From Brachionus rotundiformis (lineage: Eukaryota; Rotifera; Eurotatoria; Ploima; Brachionidae), in NCBI GenBank assembly GCA_016802295.1, contig JAESIW010000157.1, positions 831,103-851,160 of the forward strand: a stretch of DNA of 20,058 nt. The letters run 5' to 3'. Both the position numbers and the translations under genes were made by a program. This document shows positions 11,135 to 19,201 of the stretch, one piece after another (the stretch's first letter is position 1; the number at the start of each line of letters is the position of its first letter). Below the pieces are notes generated by a model that saw only the letters and a list, made by a program, of their open reading frames with translations, searched no databases and was not told the origin of the DNA.

Positions 11135-12700
11135 TTTAAAGTCTAAATTACCAAAAATTAAATTTAAATTTTTTCTATTTAATTAATTCTTTTCTTAAAT
11201 ATATTAAGTACCTAATAGGAAAAAAACACGTCAATTATAATTTTATTCGTTTTTTTTTAAACTAGTAAATAATTAAATATTATAATTTGAAGCATTTATT
11301 TCAAAAATTTGCATTTTATCATATTTACTAAAGAAAAGATGTATAAATTAGAATATCTTTAAAATAAAGGCTTCAAAATTGACCGATTAATATCAAGCTT
11401 TAACACTAATTTTATTTTCATATGTTTAACTTAATTAATTAATAAAGTAATTAATAATTTTTTTTAATATTGTTAACTTTGATTTATCCTTAATTTGACA
11501 AAAAATTAGGTTGAATAACATTTTTGCCTCTTTATTCAAACTCTAAAAATGCATCATAAAGTATTTGATCTAATATTTGATAAACTGAGGTTACCATTTT
11601 ATTACCATTTTAAACTCACTTATTTATTAACTTATGTGACAAGGGTTTACCACATTTGCTTTTTTTAAAGGTTTAACAATAAAATGAGAATTATTAAATT
11701 ACATCGATCTATCATCATCTTTTTTAATTTATTTTTAATTATTATAAGTTTATGATATAATAATTAATTTAAATAAAAAAAATTCAAAACTTAAGTTCTA
11801 TCTGAATTTGAAAATTTTTAATTAAAATTCGTAAACTATACGTCCTTTGAAGCTCTAAATTAAATTTTTTTAAAAATCATATATCATATATATGATTTTT
11901 TTACTTAAATCGTATGTTTTCCAGGGATTATTTAAAAGACTACTTTTTTTTTCTTAAATAAACTAGAAGAAATACTGAACAAATCTTTTGTTTTCCTTTT
12001 TTGAGTTTTCGTTTAATTTTTTATCAATAAAATCTCAAAATCATGTGATTTGATTTAAATTTTGAATATTTTTTATTAATATTGATAATCTTTGTTTATT
12101 TAATTTAATATTGAACACTATTTCGATTAAAATTATTAATATGTCACTAAAGTCTAAATTTTTTTCTTTCTCGTGCTAATAACTTTGGGGTTTAATCAAA
12201 TGAATAAGTCTTTAGACTAACGAAATCGAAATTCTTAAGTGTTCAGCTAAAGTAATAAGTCACATTCGTTTTTGGTAGCTTCCTGATCAACATATTATTT
12301 TTAATATTTTACGGACCCATATAATTTTTGATTAAAAAATTCGTGATTATAGATTTTATTTTTTGAAAACATTTTAATCAAAATTATACAGTTATTATCA
12401 ATTAAGTTTGAAATTATATCATTTATTCTAATTTTTGGTTGAGACTAAATAATTGCAATTCTTTTCATTTAATAATTAAGTTTTAATTCAAATTAGATTA
12501 TTTTATAGAAATATTTTTTATTCTGTATAATTATGGGTTTGAATTTCTAAAATTATTATGTTTTTATATTTCAATCAATAACTAATTCTTGAATAAAAAA
12601 TTAATTTTTACCATTGTCTACAAATCAACTTTTTGAATGTAAAATTCCAAATTTTTGAAATAAAATTTTAAAGTTTAGTTTATTTTCCAAGACTTTAGAA
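11135..12700. other. Long AT-rich divergent intergenic region
   Basis: About 1.57 kb lies between the head-to-head HERPUD and AIG1-like start codons. I searched both strands for the unfolded-protein-response element CCAAT-N9-CCACG, expected upstream of vertebrate HERPUD1, and did not see it. There is an AT-rich hairpin at 11872-11900 (12-bp arms AAAAATCATATA and TATATGATTTTT). No coding exon was seen. Confidence 0.6.
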
Positions 12701-13536
12701 ATGACCAAAGCAACTACCTACGGACTTTTATTTCATTTAAGCATCACTATTTTGTACACCATTGCTGTCATTAGAGATTTATTTTTTAATAAAAGGACAG
12801 AATTATACAAATCATTTGGAGGTAGATTCAAGTTTTTGACAATTTTAAATTTGGTAAGACCGATTTTATTTGTTTTAGATAGAAACTATCATCAAAATTC
12901 TTTCTTTTAGTACGTTCAATATGGATATTTCATTATTTGTTCATTAGTAACAGTTGCAGAACTAACAATGTCAAAAAAAAATTCCAAAAACTTAAAGAAA
13001 TTAAAAAACTTTTGTAATTTGATCTATACTTCTCTAGTTTTTCCAGTCGGTTTGGTAAGTTATCTTTTATTTTAAAGAAACCCGACTAAATAGTTTTATA
13101 GTTTGTGGCAATTACATTTTGGGGAATATTCTTTTTTGACAGAGAGCTTATTTTTCCAAAGGCAATAGATCATTTGATTCCAGTATGGCAAAATCATTTG
13201 GTGCATACGCTACCTCTTGTTGCGCCAATTGTAGAAAATTTTTTTAACAAACATATTTATCGAGATTCTTTTGTCACTGGAGTATTGCCCACTTTGATTT
13301 TTGCTGTTTTTTACATTATATGGATATTGATCGTGTTCCAAGTTGGAGGAATTTGGGCTTATCCTGTCCTGGAAGTTCTTTCGACAACTAATAGAGCAAT
13401 TTTTTTTGGAATTTTACTTCTGTTTCTAGGATTCTTATACCAAATCGGTAAAATAGTCAACTTGATATTATGGCCAAGTGAAGATGCGTCTCAATCAAAA
13501 AGAATAAAATCTAGAGTAAAAAGAAAATTTAACTAA
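12701..13536 (+). CDS. AIG1: AIG1/ADTRP family membrane hydrolase (FAR-17a/AIG1-like)
   Basis: Human AIG1 and ADTRP are multi-pass membrane threonine hydrolases that cleave bioactive fatty-acid esters of hydroxy fatty acids (FAHFAs). Exons: 12701-12853, 12911-13054 and 13102-13536; introns of 57 and 47 nt, all phase 0. The protein is 243 aa (human AIG1 is 238). The catalytic pair is conserved: Thr47 in GGRFKFLTILNL (human Thr43) and His134 in NHLVHT (human His134). Other family boxes are FPVGLFVAITFW, FFDRELIFPK, GGIWAYPVLEV and IFFGILLLFLGFLY. Several strongly hydrophobic segments run through it and the C terminus is Lys/Arg-rich. Identity is clear at family level; the choice of AIG1 over ADTRP is a guess. 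Confidence 0.92.
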
Positions 13537-13971
13537 GATTCCTAAAATCTCAAGGCTTATTTTAAATTCGTAACAATTTTTATTTTAAACTAAAACTTAG
13601 TAATTATCTATATTTATAAAAATTAACTTTAAAAAAAGAGTTTACTTTTAATCAATAAAATCTTTGAAATATTGATATTTTTTTAAATTTGAAGCTTTTC
13701 AATTAGCTCTGTTTTGAAAATCTATCAAACTTTAAATCCTATTTAATAAGATAGACATTCATCTAATTAAAATAGGAGCCTTGAGAATTTAAAAAATATA
13801 GATTTTGGAGATTGTATAATAGATCTTTTAGAAACCAAAACAAATTTAATAGTTTAAAGGTTATTTAACACTTTTTTGAAATATATTGACAAAAAAGTAA
13901 TTTTATTTAAATTATTTTTCTATATATTCTTATATAAATAAACTAAATAAATAAATATTCTAATTAATTAG
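13537..13971. other. AIG1-like 3' UTR and AT-rich spacer
   Basis: Contains the likely 3' UTR of the AIG1-like gene, then AT-rich spacer reaching the tRNA terminator. No open frame of interest was seen. Confidence 0.6.
13654..13659 (+). promoter_or_regulatory. Polyadenylation signal of the AIG1-like gene
   Basis: AATAAA about 118 nt downstream of the stop codon (13534-13536). Confidence 0.4.
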
Positions 13972-13977
13972 AAAAAA
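13972..13977 (-). terminator. RNA polymerase III terminator for tRNA-Glu
   Basis: A T6 run on the minus strand begins three bases past the tRNA 3' end, which is the normal pol III stop signal and spacing. Confidence 0.8.
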
Positions 13978-13980
13978 TTT

Positions 13981-14051
13981 TCCCGTGCCGGGAATTGAAC
14001 CCGGGCCTTGACGGTGAGAGCGTCAAATCCTAACCACTAGACCACGCGGGA
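13981..14051 (-). tRNA. tRNA-Glu (anticodon CTC)
   Basis: A 71-nt cloverleaf on the minus strand decodes GAG. The 7-base anticodon loop is CTCTCAC on a perfect TGACG/CGTCA stem, so the anticodon is CTC. The internal promoter is present: the A box TGGTCTAGTGGTTAGG is the classic eukaryotic tRNA-Glu D-arm, and the B box is GGTTCAATTCC. The T stem is CCGGG/CCCGG. There is no intron and no encoded CCA. The acceptor stem, TCCCGCG with CACGGGA, has one C-A mismatch at positions 6-67; all other acceptor pairs form. Confidence 0.95.
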
Positions 14052-14604
14052 TATAATACAATTCTGTAATGATAAAATACTACTAATTGAATTAAAATAA
14101 CAATAAACATTTTATTTGCTATATATGAACCAAGTTTAATCTACCAGAAAAAAAATCAAAAGGTAAGGTTTAAAAAATCTGGGTTTGTAGATAACAAAAG
14201 AAAAAATACTATTAAGATTCCGATCCAAAATTTTTGTCCTTATTCCAAATTTTTTGAATTTTAGTCACAGGATCGCACTTTATATATAAAATTGATATTG
14301 TTTAAATTATTTGAATTAATCTTTATAAAATGAAAAAAAAGAGTCTTGTTCAAAGTCGACATTCATCTTAAAATAAGTTTGAAGTTTGAGACTAAATGGT
14401 TATAAAGCACATGCTTATAAGATAGATCAGTCAAAAGGAAATCATTAAGAAATTATATTTTTGTCTGTTCATATACAAGTCCAAGTCCGATTCTTACATA
14501 AAGTGTTAAAAATATCATATAAAATGCGTTTTTATTTCTAATAAAATTATTTTTAAATTAAAAAATTTTTATAAGCTTTTTTTGATATCTATTTATTTTA
14601 AAAG
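14052..14604. other. AT-rich region upstream of the cathepsin gene
   Basis: Holds the cathepsin promoter by position. A TATATATAAA stretch lies at about 14280-14289, some 320 bp before the start codon, but the distance makes it doubtful as a TATA box. Nothing else was recognised. Confidence 0.5.
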
Positions 14605-15699
14605 ATGCTCAAATTCCTAAATATTCTTATAATAACAATTTGTTTTTCGGCTGCATTCGGTATTAGAGATGATTTAGTGCAGCATTTGTGGAACAAATTC
14701 AAAAAAAGTCATGGTAAAGCATATTTGGGTGCAGAACTCGAGTCATATAGATTTGGAGTCTTTAAAAAAAATGTCGAAATGATTGAAAAGCATAACCAAG
14801 ACTATTCAGATGGTTTAGTCACATACAGACTTGGAATAAATGGTTTTGCCGATTGGACCCCAGAAGAGTTTAGAGAAAGATTATTGGGAACAAAAGTAAA
14901 TCGAACCCGCGGATTTAAAAGTGTCGGAAGATTTTTAAGACTGCCAAAGAATGTCCAAATCCCTGAGAAGGTCGATTGGCGAGAAGAAGGTGCAGTAACT
15001 CCAGTGAAGAATCAAGGTCAATGCGGTTCTTGCTGGGCTTTTTCCACAACTGGTTCAATGGAAGGTGCACATTTCCGTCTTACTGGTGACTTGGTGTCTC
15101 TTTCTGAACAGCAATTGGTCGACTGTTCCGGAGATTTTGATAATAATGGATGCAACGGGGGGCTAATGGATAATGCTTTTACTTACATTAAAGAAAAGGG
15201 AGGACTAGAGGCCGAAGATTCATACCCTTATACTGCTAAAGTGATTTATAAAAAAATATATAAAAAATATCTATAGAATGATTGATTTTATTAGGAAGGA
15301 AAATGTAAATTTGATAAGTCAAAAATAGTTGCAAAATGTAATGGGTTCGTCGATGTAAAATCTGGAGATGAAAAAGCCTTAGAAGAAGCAATAGCAACAC
15401 ACGGACCTGTTTCAATAGCAATTGATGTAACTGAAGAAAGATTCATGTTTTATAAGGATGGTATATTTGTAGATGACACATGTGATAATAGTGAAGATGC
15501 CTTAAACCATGGCGTATTAGCGGTTGGATATGGTAGAAACAGTACACTTGATGGAAAAGAAATGGATTACTGGATTGTAAAAAATTCATGGGGACCATCT
15601 TGGGGTTTGAATGGATACATTCTAATGGCAAGAAATCAAGATAATATGTGTGGAATTAGTACAGCGGCATCATACCCTTTGATGAAAAAAGAAGATTAA
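14605..15699 (+). CDS. Cathepsin L-like cysteine protease (papain family C1A), intact
   Basis: Lysosomal or secreted endopeptidase made as an inactive preproenzyme. Exons 14605-15240 and 15295-15699, with a 54-nt intron (weak GTGATT donor), give 346 aa, the usual length. Residues 1-19 are a signal peptide. The I29 inhibitory propeptide (about 25-115) has an ERFNIN-type helix with R49, F53, N56, I60 and N64 in register, although its first Glu position is Leu45, and the GINGFAD motif (78-84). The mature enzyme starts near residue 119 (IPEKVDWREEGAVTPVKNQG). The catalytic site is complete: Gln138, Cys143 (CGSCWAF), His284 (NHGVLAVGYG) and Asn309 (KNSWGPSWG). Disulfide cysteines and GCNGGLMDNAF are as in cathepsin L. 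There is no cathepsin B occluding loop. Broken relatives lie 2-4 kb downstream. Confidence 0.96.
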
Positions 15700-16062
15700 T
15701 CTAATTATTTAAATATAACCTGAAGAATTCATTTTTTCATATATAAATAGTTTTTATTAGACATTAAAATTAACCTTAAGTTTTTTTAAATAAAAAAATG
15801 AAATTCAAAAACAAAAAAGAACTATTAACGAATGAAAAAAAGGAGTAAATTAAAATTATAGGAAAAAAGATAATTAGAAAATAATTTAAGAGTATGAATA
15901 CTTTTTATTTAGAAAATTAATTATATCTGAATAAAAAACCAAAAAAATGATAATCTAAAATGTTAAAGAAAAGAAAAAAAACTATCAACTAATGGAGATT
16001 AAAGTTTAAATCAAACTTGTGATAATAAGATAATTAGATAATAATTTTAAAGTATAAAAATC
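15518..16062. repeat. Left arm of a 545-bp inverted repeat
   Basis: Reverse-complement match to 17550-18094 with equal arm lengths. One substitution was seen by eye (it changes Leu317 of the protease to Phe in the other arm). This arm covers the last 61 codons including the stop of the intact cathepsin gene, plus about 360 bp of 3' flank. The arms are separated by 1487 bp. Confidence 0.92.
15789..15794 (+). promoter_or_regulatory. Polyadenylation signal of the cathepsin gene
   Basis: AATAAA about 90 nt past the stop codon (15697-15699), followed by an A-rich stretch. It is duplicated in the inverted-repeat right arm. Confidence 0.4.
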
Positions 16063-16125
16063 TTTTATTTAACAAATCAATCATATCGAAATTAAAAAAC
16101 AAAACAAACGAATAAAATTATTTAC
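15800..16125. repeat. Two imperfect tandem copies of about 160 bp in the cathepsin 3' flank
   Basis: AAGATAATTAGAAAATAATTT near 15867 recurs as AAGATAATTAGATAATAATTT near 16027, a 160-bp offset. Matching text continues on both sides (CTATTAACGAATG against CTATCAACTAATG; TTTTTATTTAGAAAATTAAT against TCTTTTATTTAACAAATCAA). A related inverted segment at 18465-18704 appears to hold only one unit. Confidence 0.65.
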
Positions 16126-16161
16126 AATCCATATAAAAAGAGATAAAACAAAACATTAGTA

Positions 16162-16480
16162 TTATTTTAAATTTTCTTCAGTATACCTATAAAAATGATT
16201 CTCTTGTAAATATCCATTATTTTTAGGATATCCAATATAATTTTGATATAAACCATGGGTATATTTACCACTTAGTGTTGTGAAATTCACTTGTAAACAA
16301 CTAAATAATATATAATTTAGAATTTGTAAAACACTAGATAAAAAATAAAAGAAAACCAGTTCATCAATGATTGTACAAATTTCCAATGTAATTATCAGAC
16401 ATATTATCTAGAATTTTTTGTGCTCACTTGTGGAATTGGCTGGTTGATAACCATGATTGTACAAATTTCCATTTTATCCA
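16162..16480 (-). pseudogene. Degenerate Tyr/Gly/Asn-rich repeat-coding segment
   Basis: Not a recognised family. One frame (minus, ending at a TAA near 16162) reads VNFTTLSGKYTHGLYQ then NYIGYPKNNGYLQEN. Upstream, in shifted frames, are DNYIGNLYNH (ending in a stop) and GNLYNHGYQPANST. The DNA element ATGATTGTACAAATTTCC occurs at 16367 and again at 16453, 86 bp apart, one base short of the 87-bp (29-codon) period seen in the related fragment at 18096-18219, so the copies are out of frame. The stops between units show decay, unless short introns that I cannot place remove them. It lies convergent to the cathepsin gene, about 460 bp from its stop codon. Confidence 0.5.
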
Positions 16481-16496
16481 GAGTCTTTTTTTCATT

Positions 16497-17042
16497 TTAA
16501 TTTGGCATTGGATAATTATCAATATCCTTATAATGATGCTTTGCATGAGATATTGGCATTTTGGTGTTAAATAAGCGAAATTCTTTTTTAAATCTAGATC
16601 CTTCTCTATGCTTCACATTGGTTAAAATAGCTGGCGAAGAAACTGACTTGCAGATAGATTTTGATTGAATTTCTTTATTTGACTCAAGAACAAGCTCCGG
16701 ATCAGAATTTTCCTCTTGGAATTTACGAGTGGTCACTGGTGTTTGTAATGATTCATAATGGTTATGCGAAGTTGTTTTGTTTAGTTTTTCGTTTACCAAT
16801 TCTTCAATCTAAAAATTTTTTTTTTTAATTTGATGTTTTAAATAGGATCTTAATTTGCCAACTCTTTGTCTAAGATAAATTATTTCACAAGTAAGATCAT
16901 AATTTAGCTTGTTGAGATCGATTCATTTTTCTGACTGATTTTTAATTATCTGATTCGATCGATTCCATCTATCGTATAAAAACTTTCCAAGAAGTTTAAA
17001 TCTTTCACTGCTATCTGGTATATTATCGAAAAGATCTTCCAT
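16497..17042 (-). pseudogene. Unrecognised coiled-coil-like gene broken by an in-frame TGA
   Basis: From ATG at 17042-17040 one frame stays open to a TAA at 16497-16499 except for a TGA (16923-16925) and a TAG (16809-16811). The TAG could be the end of a 54-nt intron (16862-16809, poor GTTGGC donor, good TTTTTAG acceptor), which would join two halves of a predicted coiled coil (EIIYLRQR to IEELVNEKLNK). The TGA has no such excuse: coding-like text continues on both sides (NQIIKNQSEK, stop, IDLNKLNYDL). The C-terminal half is charged and ends DIDNYPMPN, which may be the start of the Tyr/Asn repeat region just downstream. No known family was recognised. It may be a pseudogene, or the TGA may be a sequencing error. 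Confidence 0.5.
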
Positions 17043-17549
17043 ATAAAAAAAAAATTTCATCTACATCAAATACTAAAGATTCCAAAATTAAAATTTCTGT
17101 CAAGTTCACATAAATCAGTGATTACATGTAGAGTGAAAAATTTCCGGAAAAACAGGCTGAAAATCCATTTTTGTCTAAATTAGCTTAAATTGAATTTCTA
17201 ATATCCAAATTTTTCAACTGAGAATGAACACAATTTTTCTTTAAAATTGAATTCATAATTAATAATACATTTTAAAAAATATATAATAAATATGTTTCTT
17301 TTTTTTAATTTAAATTTCAAATTTAATTAGATAAAAGTTTTTTGGTCCAGAAAAAGTTATCCTCATTTAACCATCAAGAAATCAAATTATTCAAAATTCA
17401 GTTTTTTATTTTTCAATTAACATCCGATAAAATTTTTTAAACATCGTTATATAAAAATTATCTAGGATAATTGATTTTTTCATATCTTCAAACTTTCTTT
17501 TAATCTAAGTTAGAAAATAAGTTTTTTGAATAATTTTTTTAAATGGAGG
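17043..17549. other. AT-rich spacer inside the inverted-repeat loop
   Basis: Lies upstream of the broken minus-strand gene and next to the right inverted-repeat arm. No open frame, RNA or repeat of note was seen. Confidence 0.5.
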
Positions 17550-18094
17550 GATTTTTATACTTTAAAATTATTATCTAATTATCTTATTATCACAAGTTTG
17601 ATTTAAACTTTAATCTCCATTAGTTGATAGTTTTTTTTCTTTTCTTTAACATTTTAGATTATCATTTTTTTGGTTTTTTATTCAGATATAATTAATTTTC
17701 TAAATAAAAAGTATTCATACTCTTAAATTATTTTCTAATTATCTTTTTTCCTATAATTTTAATTTACTCCTTTTTTTCATTCGTTAATAGTTCTTTTTTG
17801 TTTTTGAATTTCATTTTTTTATTTAAAAAAACTTAAGGTTAATTTTAATGTCTAATAAAAACTATTTATATATGAAAAAATGAATTCTTCAGGTTATATT
17901 TAAATAATTAGATTAATCTTCTTTTTTCATCAAAGGGTATGATGCCGCTGTACTAATTCCACACATATTATCTTGATTTCTTGCCATTAGAATGTATCCA
18001 TTAAAACCCCAAGATGGTCCCCATGAATTTTTTACAATCCAGTAATCCATTTCTTTTCCATCAAGTGTACTGTTTCTACCATATCCAACCGCTA
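17550..18094. repeat. Right arm of the 545-bp inverted repeat
   Basis: Inverted copy of 15518-16062. Similarity begins at GATTTTTATAC (17550) and ends exactly one base before the N at 18095. The base after the N no longer matches. Confidence 0.92.
17913..18094 (-). pseudogene. C-terminal fragment of cathepsin L (inverted copy)
   Basis: About 60 codons from within AVGYGRNS to the stop: the region with the active-site Asn (KNSWGPSWG) and the C terminus. It is identical to the intact gene except Leu317 to Phe (WGLNGY to WGFNGY). It lacks the catalytic Cys and His and is cut off at the N, so it cannot encode a protease. Near identity means either a very recent duplication or an assembly artefact. 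Confidence 0.85.
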
Positions 18095-18095
18095 N
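18095..18095. other. Ambiguous base (N) at a sequence junction
   Basis: The only N in the window falls exactly where the inverted-repeat arm ends and unrelated repeat-coding sequence begins. That position suggests a join made during assembly or gap closing. Confidence 0.9.
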
Positions 18096-18369
18096 CAATA
18101 CAACATGGTAAAAATACGAATGCTTTGGAAGAAAATTATTTAGGATATGCTGAATATGAAGATTATCTACCGGTAAATTCTACAATGCAACATGGTAAAA
18201 TCCACACTTATATTTATTAAATCAATCAAATGTAATGTGTCACAAAGGTAAGCAAAGTTTCGTCAAGTTGGATGACCCACAAGTTCAGCAAAAACAACAT
18301 AATGCAATAGAAATAAAAGAACATTTTTTGACAAAAAAATTTTTTGAACAAATTGTTATCATTCTTTAA
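18096..18369 (+). pseudogene. Second fragment of the Tyr/Gly/Asn-rich repeat gene
   Basis: From the N, the frame starting at 18098 reads QHGKNTNALEENYLGYAEYE then DYLPVNSTMQHGK and stops at 18218-18220. The DNA CAACATGGTAAAA recurs at 18101 and 18188, a spacing of 87 bp or 29 codons. A -1 frame change after the second GK carries the frame on through NQSNVMCHKGKQSFVKLDD to a TAA at 18367-18369, so a frameshift or a hidden intron is likely. It aligns with the minus-strand fragment at 16162-16290 (GKxTxxLxxNYxGYxxxxxYLxxN; 11 of 24 residues identical). It has no start: the 5' part is lost at the N. Confidence 0.5.
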
Positions 18370-18464
18370 AAGAGTTTAAGTTGAAGACAAAAGACAGATG
18401 GTATAGATATAAATTGCTTAAATAAGTTTTATTGTGGATATTTAACTTGTTAGAATCATATTAT

Positions 18465-18704
18465 ATTTACTTATAATTTTTTATCATTTTTATACAAATT
18501 GTAAATGATTAAATTTAATTGTTTTGTTTTTTAATTTCGATATAATTGATTTGTTAAATAAAAGATTTTTAGACTTTAAAATTATTATTTAATTATTTTA
18601 TTATCACAAGTTTGATTTAATCTTTTATCTCTTAAACAATTTAGATTATCATTTTTATGGTTTTATTTAAAATATCTTATGGTTAATTTTAATGTCTAAT
18701 AACA
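18465..18704 (-). repeat. Diverged inverted copy of the cathepsin 3' flank
   Basis: Read on the minus strand, it follows the intact gene's 3' flank (about 15750-16150): TATTAGACATTAAAATTAAC, then a gap, AAATCAAACTTGTGATAATA, TCTTTTATTTAACAAATCAA and ATTTACAAT. It carries many substitutions and lacks about one tandem unit, so it is clearly older than the 545-bp arm. Confidence 0.75.
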
Positions 18705-18808
18705 CTTCCGACACTTTTAGGTCCGCCGGTTCGATTAACTTTTGAGCCGAATAATCTTGCCCTAAACTCTTCTGTGGTCCAATCGGCAAAACGATTTATT
18801 CCAAGTCG
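18705..18808 (-). pseudogene. Cathepsin L propeptide fragment (internally deleted copy)
   Basis: Thirty-four codons match residues 75-109 of the intact protease with changes: RLGINRFADWTTEEFRARLF and SKVNRTGGPKSVGS, including the propeptide GxNxFAD motif. Right after KSVGS the sequence jumps to the 3' flank (TGTTATTAGACATT), so the whole mature enzyme, with the catalytic Cys, His and Asn, is missing. The intact gene has TTTTTAAGAC at one edge and TTTTTATTAGAC at the other, so deletion between short direct repeats is likely. The frame is closed upstream by a TAA (18818-18820). Confidence 0.8.
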
Positions 18809-18979
18809 TTGTGCTTTTTAGTAAAACTTAATCATATCGTTAGTAATTTTTTGTACTTCAGTAGAGTCACTTTGACTGCTGACGATTCTGGAATTTGTTC
18901 GTATTTGTTCGTTCTCGGTTGTCTCAGCCGTGGAACTCGTTGATTCCGTCTCAGTTTCACCCTTTTGGATTTTCGTTTT
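18809..18979 (-). pseudogene. Ser/Thr/Glu-rich open frame joined to the propeptide fragment
   Basis: In the same frame as the propeptide fragment, and separated from it by one TAA (18818-18820), are 53 open codons rich in Ser, Thr and Glu (GETETESTSSTAETTENEQI). They follow a plausible splice acceptor (TTACATAG|AAAACG, exon start 18979). Nothing like this lies upstream of RLGIN in the intact cathepsin gene, so it comes from elsewhere or has drifted beyond recognition. I do not recognise it. Confidence 0.3.
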
Positions 18980-19201
18980 CTATGTAATATATTATGGGAC
19001 AATGGAAAGATTGCTTTAACTAATTCTTTATTTAACTATATAATTACTATTACCAAATTTATTTTTTCTAATCTAATAACTTTGCCAATATGATTTCTAC
19101 AAGTATAAACTAAATATAAAAATTTAGCGTTTATTTAATTTATTGAATAATTTATTTCTTAATATGTAGATCTTAATTATTTGGCTAGCAGAGTCATTGA
19201 A
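18980..19201. other. Upstream region of importin-11
   Basis: AT-rich sequence that should hold the importin-11 promoter and perhaps a short first exon. An acceptor-like ATATGTAG at 19163-19170 is followed in frame by codons DLNYLASRVIE, which could extend the protein N-terminally. Confidence 0.4.

Noticed and set aside
11872..11900. AT-rich hairpin with 12-bp arms between HERPUD and AIG1
   Set aside because: Such hairpins are expected by chance in this composition, and it sits far from any gene end.
15236..15631. Minus-strand frames at 15236-15421 and 15443-15631
   Set aside because: Antisense to cathepsin exon 2 and its intron. Low-complexity His/Leu-rich translations are typical of shadow frames.
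18014..18097. Plus-strand frame 18014-18220 as one gene crossing the N
   Set aside because: Its first part is antisense to the inverted cathepsin fragment. Only the part after the N reads like coding sequence.
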